Shown piece after piece: positions 6,383 through 12,054 of a DNA stretch of 12,054 nucleotides (the stretch's first letter is position 1; every line of letters starts with the position of its first letter). The stretch is from an uncultured Oscillospiraceae bacterium (GTDB lineage: Bacteria > Bacillota > Clostridia > Oscillospirales > Oscillospiraceae), in the NCBI GenBank assembly GCA_934591725.1, contig CAKTPR010000065.1, forward strand, positions 1 through 12,054, given 5' to 3'. A program made the translations under genes and the position numbers. The notes beneath the pieces are model-generated. The model worked only from the letters and a program-made list of their open reading frames with translations, was not told the DNA's origin and did no database searches.

Positions 6383-7672
6383 TTACTTAATAGAGAAGAA
6401 CGCGTCCTTGCCGGGGTACTGCGGCACGTCGAAGAGCTCCTCCTCAATGCGCAGCAGCTGGTTGTACTTCGCGACGCGGTCAGTTCTCGACGGCGCGCCG
6501 GTCTTGATCTGCCCCGCGTTCACCGCAACGGAGATATCGGCAATGGTGGTGTCCTCAGTCTCACCGGAGCGGTGGGAGACGACGGCAGTCCAGCCCGCGC
6601 GGTGCGCCATCTGGATGGCGTCGAGCGTCTCGGTCAGGGTGCCGATCTGGTTGAGCTTTATGAGAACCGCGTTTGCCGCGCCGAGCTCTATGCCCTTCTT
6701 GATGCGGGCGGTGTTCGTGACGAACAGGTCGTCGCCGACTATCTGGATGCGGTGACCAAGGCGCTTGGTCATGAGCTGCCAGCCCTCCCAGTCGTTCTCA
6801 CCGAGGCCATCCTCAATGGAGACGATGGGGTACTTGTTCACGAAGTCCTCCCACATGTCTATCATCTGCTCGCTCGTCATCGTGACGCCGCGCTTGGGCA
6901 GGTGATAGCACTTGTCCTCCTCGCTGTACCAGTCGCTGACTGCGCCGTCGATGGCAATCTTGAAGTCCTCGCCGGGCTTGTAGCCGGCCTTCTCGATAGC
7001 GGTGACGAGCGCCTTGAGCGCGTCCTCGTCGCTGTCGAGGTTCGGAGCGTAGCCGCCCTCGTCGCCGACGCCGGATGCGGGGACTACCTTCTTGAGCGTA
7101 TGGAACACCTCGGCGCACATTCTGAGCGCTTCCTTGAAGCTCTCTGCGCCGACAGGCATTATCATGAACTCCTGAATGTCGACATTTGAGCCGGTGGCAT
7201 GCGCGCCGCCGTTGAGAACGTTCATCATCGGCACGGGCAGGGTCTTGGCGTTCACGCCGCCGATGTAGTTATAAAGGCTCATGCCTGTTGCCTCGGCTGC
7301 CGCCTTCGCCGTCGCGAGGGAAGCGCCGAGGATGGCGTTTGCGCCGAGACGGGTCTTGTTCGGGGTGCCGTCTATCTCGATGAGCATCTTGTCGATAGAG
7401 GTCTGGTCAAGCGCGTTGAGGCCGACCATCGCCTCGGCGATCTCGCCGTTGACGTTCTCGACCGCAAGCTGAACGCCCTTACCGCCGTAACGGCTCTTGT
7501 CGCCGTCGCGCAGCTCGCAGGCTTCGTACATACCGGTGGACGCACCGGAGGGGACAGCCGCACGGCCGACGGTGCCGTCGTCCAGCGTGACCTCTACCTC
7601 GACAGTCGGGTTGCCGCGGGAGTCAAGGATCTCGCGCCCCATGACGTCTACTATTTCAAAATACTGCTTCAT
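6383..7672 (-). CDS. eno: Enolase (phosphopyruvate hydratase)
   Basis: Enolase converts 2-phosphoglycerate to phosphoenolpyruvate in glycolysis and gluconeogenesis. The 429-residue protein carries the family landmarks: the N-terminal DSRGNPTVEV (17-26) and PSGASTGxxEA loop (41-51), Glu205 in GDEGGYAP, metal ligands Asp242, Glu287 and Asp314, the catalytic base Lys339 in LIKLNQIGT, the SHRSGET loop (366-372), Lys390, and the C-terminal AKYNQLLRIEEE block (401-412). A mild deviation is DGAVSD at 242-247, where DVAASE is usual. The frame stays open 99 nt further upstream. ATG at 7672 is chosen because AGGAGG (7681-7686) sits 8 nt before it and the family N-terminus begins here. It is the first gene of a likely minus-strand operon with the zinc-ribbon protein. 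Confidence 0.97.
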   Translation of the reverse strand: MKQYFEIVDVMGREILDSRGNPTVEVEVTLDDGTVGRAAVPSGASTGMYEACELRDGDKSRYGGKGVQLAVENVNGEIAEAMVGLNALDQTSIDKMLIEIDGTPNKTRLGANAILGASLATAKAAAEATGMSLYNYIGGVNAKTLPVPMMNVLNGGAHATGSNVDIQEFMIMPVGAESFKEALRMCAEVFHTLKKVVPASGVGDEGGYAPNLDSDEDALKALVTAIEKAGYKPGEDFKIAIDGAVSDWYSEEDKCYHLPKRGVTMTSEQMIDMWEDFVNKYPIVSIEDGLGENDWEGWQLMTKRLGHRIQIVGDDLFVTNTARIKKGIELGAANAVLIKLNQIGTLTETLDAIQMAHRAGWTAVVSHRSGETEDTTIADISVAVNAGQIKTGAPSRTDRVAKYNQLLRIEEELFDVPQYPGKDAFFSIK

Positions 7673-7702
7673 ATCAAAAACCTCCTCATAGGATATATGG
7701 TG

Positions 7703-7731
7703 ATTATACCCTATCGCGCCGGAAAAATAAA
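7703..7731 (-). promoter_or_regulatory. Likely promoter of enolase
   Basis: A perfect -10 TATAAT reads on the minus strand at 7708-7703, about 31 nt before the ATG. The -35 at the 17-nt position is poor (TTTATT, 7731-7726), so the assignment rests mainly on the -10 box and location. Confidence 0.5.
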
Positions 7732-7785
7732 GATGTTTGTACTCAGAAAATACGGAGCTTAATTTTGTCATTGTGAATAAAAACG

Positions 7786-7819
7786 ATATATGTTTAATTG
7801 AATTGTATAAAACATATAT
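7786..7819. repeat. AT-rich inverted repeat between divergent eno and dehydratase genes
   Basis: ATATATGTTT (7786-7795) is matched by its reverse complement AAACATATAT (7810-7819) across a 14-nt gap. It lies in an unusually AT-rich spacer (about 7740-7960) between divergent promoters. It could be a regulator site or hairpin; no protein can be named. The spacer 7673-7970 holds this repeat, the two promoters and the palindrome described with the plus-strand promoter, and no gene. Confidence 0.45.
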
Positions 7820-7887
7820 TTGATTGTGAAATGCTTACAAACGCGCGATGTTGATTTAGACATATCTGTATAAATTGAATATTCAAA

Positions 7888-7916
7888 TTGATTGTAGACG
7901 TATACAGTGATATAAT
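7888..7916 (+). promoter_or_regulatory. Promoter of the 2-hydroxyacyl-CoA dehydratase-like operon
   Basis: TTGATT (7888-7893) and a perfect TATAAT (7911-7916) are 17 nt apart. A perfect 12-bp palindrome TTGAATATTCAA (7875-7886) ends one base before the -35 box. A wider inverted pair, CTGTATA (7866-7872) and TATACAG (7901-7907), brackets the -35. These suggest control by a DNA-binding regulator. The leader runs about 50 nt to the ATG at 7971, which has a strong GGGGGGAA site (7959-7966). Confidence 0.68.
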
Positions 7917-7970
7917 GTTAACAATCCTGAAAGGATGGATGGGAAGAAATAATAATTTGGGGGGAACGCG

Positions 7971-9167
7971 ATGAGAGACCTGAAGTACCTTAGCTTCTTT
8001 GAAAGCCTCCTCCAGGAGGCAAACAACGCTTTGATCACCCAAGCAAAAAACGAAGGCAAAGTCTGCGCCGCCTTCGTGTGCGAGAACACGCCGGAGCCGC
8101 TCATGAACCTCGACGGCGTGTTTTCCGTCCGCCTGTCCGCGCCGCACACCGGCTCGATGGACATTGCGACCTATTATATGACAAGCTTCCTGTGCGAGAC
8201 GAGCCGCGCCCTGCTCGAACGCGCCATTGAGGGCGGCTTCAACTTTGCCGACTGCGTCATCGCGCCCGACGGCTGCACGATGATGAACCGCTGCGTCGAG
8301 AACATGGAGCTGCTCAAGACCATGGGGGAGGGGAACGACAGGTTCTTCTGGCAGTATATGGAGATCCCCCTCAAGGCCGATGAAAACGGCGTTGCTCTGC
8401 TGAAGCTCCAGTGTGAGAACCATATCCTGAAGCCCCTGCACGAAAATTACGGCATCGATATTTCCGACGCCGCCATCAGGAAAGCCGTGGAGGAGCATAA
8501 CCGCGTCTGCCGTCTCATCCGTGAGATCGGAGACTTCCGCAAGGAGGAGCGCCCGCGCATCACGGGCTATGAGTTCCATGTGCTGACGCTCGCAACATAT
8601 CTTGCACCTAAATACCTGCTCCTCGATAAGCTTGAGGAGACGCTTGAGGAGCTGAAAACGCGCGAGGCGGAGACAAAGCCGTACCGCGCGCGTCTTGCGG
8701 TAGTCGGCTCCGAGGTCGATGACAGCGGCTTCATTAAGCTTATCGAGGATACCGGCGCTTATGTCTGCGCCGACCGCTTCTGCTTCGGCTCGCTCCCAGG
8801 GCGCGACGTGATAGAACTGAACGACAGTGAGGACGCGCTCACCCAGCTGTGCCGCCAGTACGTGTACCGCGGCCAGTGCCCGCGCACGATGAACATGGCC
8901 AAGGTCTACGGCCGCAAGCAGTATGTGAACGACATCGCCGAGGAGTACGGCGCGGACGGCATCGTGTACGAGCAGATCAAGTTCTGCGACCCGTGGGCAT
9001 ATGAACGCCTTATGGGCTCGACGATGCTGCGCGAGGACTACGGCTATCCTGTCCTCTCGGTCGACAGGCCGTATAACATCGCCTCGTCTCTCGGTCAGAT
9101 GCGCACGCGCGTGCAGGCCTTTGTGGAAAGCATTGAGATCAAGAAGCTTCAGGGAGGTGCGAAATAA
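7971..9167 (+). CDS. 2-hydroxyacyl-CoA dehydratase-type subunit (HgdB/BcrC-like)
   Basis: This 398-residue protein has the look of the smaller subunit of 2-hydroxyacyl-CoA dehydratases and class I benzoyl-CoA reductases, oxygen-sensitive enzymes with a [4Fe-4S] or double-cubane cluster held by three Cys per subunit. Matching blocks are TPEPL (40-44), CETSR (75-79), DCVIAPDGC (94-102), a central helix with IRKAVEEHNRVCRLIREI (169-186), RLAVVGSEVDD (241-251), YRGQCP (299-304), DGIVYEQIKFCDPW (329-342) and the closing TRVQAFVESIE (379-389). By position, Cys75, Cys102 and Cys339 are the best cluster ligands. Its TAA overlaps the next gene's ATG by one base. Substrate and reaction are not evident; a non-dehydratase double-cubane protein is also possible. 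Confidence 0.82.
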   Translation: MRDLKYLSFFESLLQEANNALITQAKNEGKVCAAFVCENTPEPLMNLDGVFSVRLSAPHTGSMDIATYYMTSFLCETSRALLERAIEGGFNFADCVIAPDGCTMMNRCVENMELLKTMGEGNDRFFWQYMEIPLKADENGVALLKLQCENHILKPLHENYGIDISDAAIRKAVEEHNRVCRLIREIGDFRKEERPRITGYEFHVLTLATYLAPKYLLLDKLEETLEELKTREAETKPYRARLAVVGSEVDDSGFIKLIEDTGAYVCADRFCFGSLPGRDVIELNDSEDALTQLCRQYVYRGQCPRTMNMAKVYGRKQYVNDIAEEYGADGIVYEQIKFCDPWAYERLMGSTMLREDYGYPVLSVDRPYNIASSLGQMRTRVQAFVESIEIKKLQGGAK

Positions 9168-10747
9168 TGGCTATTGTTGTAAACGACAGAGAGCGCATCG
9201 GAGAAGAAAAGCTCGGCGTGCTGTTTGACGGCGGCAAGGTCCGCCGCCGCCGCGAGTGGCGCGGGCTCAAGGACACGCTTTATGATTACGGCAGATGGCT
9301 GTATATCCTCTCGATCCTCGCCGGGGTCATCGCAAAGCCGCGCAACGTGAAGGCCATGTTCCGCTACAGGTGGTTTGCAAACTACCTCGCCGTGCCGCAC
9401 ATGCTCGATAAGTTCACCATGGGTCTGCGCGATGAGCCGCTGCGCATCGTACATACCGCAATGGACTTCGTCGTCAAGGACGTCGCCATGACTATCGACA
9501 ACAGCATCCGCGGCGACCGCCGCACCGGAAACGACGTTGAGTTTTCCGACAGATGCGTCCTGAGCGACGAGAACGCCATGACCGCATTCATGATGGGCTT
9601 CCCCACTTTGAAGGCAATTCTGCGTGAAATACCCACAATGTTCTCCGCAAACCTGTTGAATCAGTATTCCACTACCCACTATCTTGATGTTGCCCAGCAG
9701 TTCGGCATCCCCGGCGACGTGTGCCCCATGCCTGAGGCGGAGGCCGGCATCTCCATCGACGATGACTTCCCCGTCCTCGGCAAATGCGCCGTGCAGGTCA
9801 ACACCACCTGCGACGGATCCCTCATGGGCAACGGCATCATCGCCAAGCGCCTTGAGCGGGAGTACGGCATCCCGACCTTCCAGCTCGTTGCGCCGATGCG
9901 CCACCGCGAGGAGGACGTGCAGGAGTACGCCGCGCAGGATATGAAAAACGCCATCGCCTTCGTCGAGGAAAAGATGGGAGTGAAGTGGGACTGGACGGCT
10001 TACTTCGAGTGTGCCAAGCGCGTGAACCAGACGACGCGTGACCGCTGGGAGTGGCTGGAGGTCAACAGCACCCCGTATCCGCAGTTTGTCGGCGCGGTGT
10101 TCTCTCTGTATAATGACACCAACTACATGGGCAACTGCGGCCGCTCCGCGGACTTCCCGCCGATAGACAGGAAGATAATGAAGCTTGTCCGTCAGGGCTA
10201 TGCGAGAAAGACGATGATGGCTCCTGAGTACCGCCACCGCTGCATCGTCTGGGGCGTCCAGCCGCAGTACGTGATCGATATGCTCAACTGGATGGTACAC
10301 TGCTGGGGCGTCGTCCCGCTGACGGATATGCTCTCCATGGTCATAAGTCGCGAGATCGCCGAGGAGGACACCCCGGAGAACCGCGAGCAGGCGTATTACG
10401 ACATGGCCTATCTCACCGAGAACATGATAATGCGCAACCGCACCCACGGCGGGTACAAGGTGCTCGTCGACGAGCTCTGGGAGCTGTGCGAAAAAATGAA
10501 CGCGGATATGGTCATGATGTGGGAGCATATGTCCTGCAAGGCGCTCACCGGCATGCACGGCCAGTTTGAGGAGCAGGCCAGAGAGCGCGGGCTGCACCTC
10601 GTCTGGGTCTGCCATGACCTCTGCGATCCGCGCGTGTACACCCGTCAGGCCATACGCGACCAGTTCAATGTCTATATGCGCACCGTGATGCGCGAGGAGC
10701 CGCTCGATCCGTCGATCGAGGTGCTCCCGGACGAGAACGCATGGTAA
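9167..10747 (+). CDS. Enlarged 2-hydroxyacyl-CoA dehydratase-type subunit (HgdA/BcrB-like)
   Basis: The 526-residue protein is the probable partner of the preceding gene. Translation is coupled: the ATG (9167-9169) shares a base with the upstream stop, and GGAGGTG (9153-9159) lies inside that gene. The dehydratase-like core covers about 140-510. It includes GIPGDVCPMPEAE (180-192), TTCDGSLMGNG (213-223), YGIPTFQL (233-240), ADMVMMWEHMSCKALTG (446-462) and a C-terminal WVCHDLCDPR (480-489). Cys186, Cys215 and Cys457 are the best candidates for three cluster ligands; eight or nine further Cys are present. Unusual is an N-terminal extension of 120-140 residues, with a basic patch (25-30) and a hydrophobic stretch (43-56), making it longer than the 400-480 residues I expect. 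It may touch the membrane or the small protein downstream. Confidence 0.78.
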   Translation: MAIVVNDRERIGEEKLGVLFDGGKVRRRREWRGLKDTLYDYGRWLYILSILAGVIAKPRNVKAMFRYRWFANYLAVPHMLDKFTMGLRDEPLRIVHTAMDFVVKDVAMTIDNSIRGDRRTGNDVEFSDRCVLSDENAMTAFMMGFPTLKAILREIPTMFSANLLNQYSTTHYLDVAQQFGIPGDVCPMPEAEAGISIDDDFPVLGKCAVQVNTTCDGSLMGNGIIAKRLEREYGIPTFQLVAPMRHREEDVQEYAAQDMKNAIAFVEEKMGVKWDWTAYFECAKRVNQTTRDRWEWLEVNSTPYPQFVGAVFSLYNDTNYMGNCGRSADFPPIDRKIMKLVRQGYARKTMMAPEYRHRCIVWGVQPQYVIDMLNWMVHCWGVVPLTDMLSMVISREIAEEDTPENREQAYYDMAYLTENMIMRNRTHGGYKVLVDELWELCEKMNADMVMMWEHMSCKALTGMHGQFEEQARERGLHLVWVCHDLCDPRVYTRQAIRDQFNVYMRTVMREEPLDPSIEVLPDENAW

Positions 10748-10769
10748 GGAAAAGGAAAGGAGCTTCAGC

Positions 10770-10937
10770 ATGAACGCGAAAAAGATACCCCTTGCGATCC
10801 TCGGCGGAGCCGCCGGGTTCTTCACCGTGACCTTTACTATATATTTCTTCAACCTCGATATGAAATTTCTCTCCCGCTTTGTCGAGCCGATACTGCTCAG
10901 GCACTACGATAAAATTCCCCGCAAACAGTACGTGTAA
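10770..10937 (+). CDS. 55-residue single-pass membrane protein
   Basis: This short ORF starts at ATG 10770, 22 nt after the large dehydratase-like subunit, with AAAGGAG about 8 nt before the start. The product has a short basic start (MNAKK), one hydrophobic helix (about 6-27, Gly- and Phe-rich) and a basic, aromatic tail (31-55) ending in IPRKQYV. I know no family for it. Operon position suggests it serves the dehydratase-like pair, for example as a membrane tether or accessory subunit, but this is inference. No strong terminator separates it from the dehydratase genes, so it should be on the same transcript. Confidence 0.72.
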   Translation: MNAKKIPLAILGGAAGFFTVTFTIYFFNLDMKFLSRFVEPILLRHYDKIPRKQYV

Positions 10938-10962
10938 CAGCTCTGATAACCGTCAAAACCGG

Positions 10963-10990
10963 ACTCCGGATCACGCTGATGATCCGGAGT
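10963..10990 (+). terminator. Stem-loop at the end of the first dehydratase-like operon
   Basis: ACTCCGGATCA (10963-10973) pairs perfectly with TGATCCGGAGT (10980-10990) around a 6-nt loop. The following bases, TCGCCCCGTTCGTT, are only weakly T-rich, so termination may be partial. A second AT-only hairpin, GTTAAAA/TTTTAAC (11002-11017), follows closely. The spacer 10938-11195 otherwise holds only the next promoter and small inverted repeats. Confidence 0.55.
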
Positions 10991-11117
10991 TCGCCCCGTT
11001 CGTTAAAAAATTTTAACAGACTTTTACAACGGCTTGTGATTGTCTAAACAATGACGCTTCAAGTACGCGACAAAATACCCAAAAGTATGGAAAATTAAGA
11101 AATTGCAACTGTTTATC

Positions 11118-11146
11118 TTGCATGTTCATGCCCCTTGTGTTAGAAT
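11118..11146 (+). promoter_or_regulatory. Promoter with embedded palindrome upstream of the CooC-like ATPase gene
   Basis: TTGCAT (11118-11123) and TAGAAT (11141-11146) are 17 nt apart. The inverted repeat GCATG-TT-CATGC (11120-11131) overlaps the -35 and enters the spacer, an ideal place for a repressor. Another small inverted repeat, ATTGT-CTAA-ACAAT (11039-11052), lies upstream. The leader to ATG 11196 is about 45 nt, with a GGGGG ribosome binding site (11184-11188). Confidence 0.6.
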
Positions 11147-11195
11147 ACTGACGAAGATGTGTTACTGCTATTATGCGCAGATTGGGGGTAAGTAC

Positions 11196-11960
11196 ATGGA
11201 TAAAAAAGCCAAGATTATCACGGTCGCAGGTAAAGGCGGCGTCGGCAAAACTTCTATTTCCGCTTCTATAGTCAGGCTGCTTGTCGAGAGATATCCTGAC
11301 AAGAAGATACTGGCCATCGACGCGGATCCGGCTGTCGGCCTGTCCGTTGCTCTTGGCGTGGATGTAAAGCTGACGCTGGACGATATCCGCATGGGCATTG
11401 TCGACAGCGTTGAAAACGGCGAGACCAAGGAAGCGCTCGAGCTTCTCAGCGAGGCGAGATTCAGAATCTTCGACGCGCTGGTTGAAATGCCGGGCTTCGC
11501 GTTTCTGGCAATAGGCCGGCCGGAGAGCTCCGGCTGCTACTGCAAGGTCAACTCCTATCTCAAGGAGGTCATCGGCCTGCTTGCCAACAGCTTTGACTAC
11601 GTTGTTATCGACGGAGAGGCCGGGATCGAACAGATCCAGCGCCGTGTTATGGAGAAGGTCACGCACCTGCTGCTTGTGACCGACCAGAGCAAGAAGGGCG
11701 CACAGGTCGTCTCCACCATCAAGAATGTGGCGGATGAGCTTATCGCATACGACAGGATAGGCGTCATCGTCAACAGGGTCACGAACCCCGAGCTTGCCGA
11801 TCTTATCACGGTGCCGGGCGTTGAGATCCTTTCATTCATCCCCGCGGACAGTGCTTTTGCCGCGAACGACATCAAGGGCAAGAGCGTGCTTGAGCTGCCT
11901 GCGGATTCCGCTGTGCTCACAGGAGTGAAGGACGCACTCCAAAAAATAGAAATACTTTGA
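11196..11960 (+). CDS. CooC/MinD-type ATPase with CxC metal-binding motif
   Basis: This 254-residue protein belongs to the deviant-Walker-A (SIMIBI, MinD/ParA) ATPases. It has the P-loop GKGGVGKTS (12-20) with signature Lys13, switch I DADP (42-45) with Asp43, Walker B VVIDGEAG (136-143), and the nucleotide-base segment IVNRV (191-195). CYC at 114-116, inside GRPESSGCYCKVN, is the motif by which CooC dimers bind metal during nickel insertion into CO dehydrogenase. ATPases of this fold also include NifH-like electron donors. No CO dehydrogenase is in view; the gene lies between two dehydratase-like modules and 16 nt before the second, so it probably serves these enzymes. ATG 11196 is chosen over upstream in-frame starts because the family N-terminus and GGGGG site fit. 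Confidence 0.88.
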   Translation: MDKKAKIITVAGKGGVGKTSISASIVRLLVERYPDKKILAIDADPAVGLSVALGVDVKLTLDDIRMGIVDSVENGETKEALELLSEARFRIFDALVEMPGFAFLAIGRPESSGCYCKVNSYLKEVIGLLANSFDYVVIDGEAGIEQIQRRVMEKVTHLLLVTDQSKKGAQVVSTIKNVADELIAYDRIGVIVNRVTNPELADLITVPGVEILSFIPADSAFAANDIKGKSVLELPADSAVLTGVKDALQKIEIL

Positions 11961-11976
11961 AGAAGAGGTGTAACAT

Positions 11977-12054
11977 TTGAAAGATCTTAAGCATCTTATC
12001 TACTTTGAAAAACTGCTTGAGAACGCTGACAATGAGCTGGTACAGAAGGCTCAG
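11977..12054 (+). CDS. Start of a second HgdB/BcrC-like dehydratase subunit (truncated by window end)
   Basis: Only 26 codons are visible. Start TTG at 11977 lies 6 nt after AGAGGTG (11964-11970), and 16 nt after the CooC-like stop, so the two genes are co-transcribed. Residues 2-26 align without gaps to residues 2-26 of the protein at 7971-9167, with 12 of 25 identical (shared DLK.L, FE.LL, A.N.L, A). This suggests a paralogous dehydratase-like module with the ATPase gene at its head. The rest lies beyond the window. Confidence 0.7.
   Translation, partial: MKDLKHLIYFEKLLENADNELVQKAQ

Noticed and set aside
6332..7189. Plus-strand open frame opposite enolase
   Set aside because: Enolase on the minus strand is unambiguous; this frame has no ribosome binding site or domain.
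7673..7771. N-terminal extension of enolase to 7771
   Set aside because: The extra 33 residues are not enolase-like and span the AGGAGG site and the -10 box of the likely promoter.
9149..10852. Minus-strand open frame of 567 codons opposite the large dehydratase-like subunit
   Set aside because: It is a shadow of codon bias. The plus-strand product has recognisable family motifs, a coupled start and a ribosome binding site.
11013..11666. Minus-strand open frame of 217 codons overlapping the promoter and front half of the CooC-like gene
   Set aside because: It has no domain or supported start and would cover the promoter region; the plus-strand ATPase motifs are decisive.
1..12054. tRNA, rRNA, CRISPR array, transposase or phage genes
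   Set aside because: No tRNA-like cloverleaf, regularly spaced repeats, or transposase/integrase motifs were seen. The only repeat element is the non-coding one at 4551-4694.

Overview
The window looks like a chromosomal segment of an anaerobic, spore-forming Gram-positive bacterium of the class Clostridia, most likely a gut member of the Oscillospirales. The clues are GC-rich genes with AT-rich spacers, strong AGGAGG-type ribosome binding sites, occasional TTG starts, a SpoIIQ-like forespore protein, oxygen-sensitive iron-sulfur enzymes of the 2-hydroxyacyl-CoA dehydratase type, and a dispersed palindromic intergenic repeat of a kind I associate with these genomes. This placement is inference from sequence character, not from a database search.

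Layout. (1) 1-1401: a lipoprotein with Sel1-type repeats, with a near-consensus promoter and a strong terminator. (2) 1410-1888: a small two-helix membrane protein with a C-terminal zinc ribbon, on the minus strand with its own promoter. (3) 1951-3638: a two-gene plus-strand operon, rpiB followed after 3 nt by a membrane-anchored protein resembling putative glycoside hydrolases, closed by a terminator shared with the convergent gene. (4) 3655-4467: a SpoIIQ-like M23-family membrane protein on the minus strand, preceded by what reads as a forespore sigma-F/sigma-G promoter. (5) 4468-4722: a hairpin and a roughly 144-bp MITE-like inverted repeat. (6) 4723-7731: a probable minus-strand run of enolase, a second small zinc-ribbon membrane protein, and an aldo/keto reductase with two [4Fe-4S] motifs. 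(7) 7888 to the end: plus-strand accessory metabolism. Two genes of the 2-hydroxyacyl-CoA dehydratase / benzoyl-CoA reductase superfamily overlap by one base and are followed by a 55-residue membrane protein. After a new promoter comes a CooC/MinD-type ATPase, then the start of another dehydratase-like subunit that resembles the first one.

The most interesting part is the last 4 kb. Classical 2-hydroxyacyl-CoA dehydratases and benzoyl-CoA reductases depend on an ASKHA-type ATPase that passes electrons to the dehydratase. None is visible here. Instead the ATPase between the two dehydratase-like modules is a deviant-Walker-A protein with the Cys-x-Cys motif of CooC, the nickel/CO dehydrogenase maturation factor. 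With an enlarged large subunit and a tiny membrane protein in the same operon, this may be an undescribed iron-sulfur enzyme system with its own metal-delivery or electron-activation ATPase. The substrate cannot be read from the sequence.
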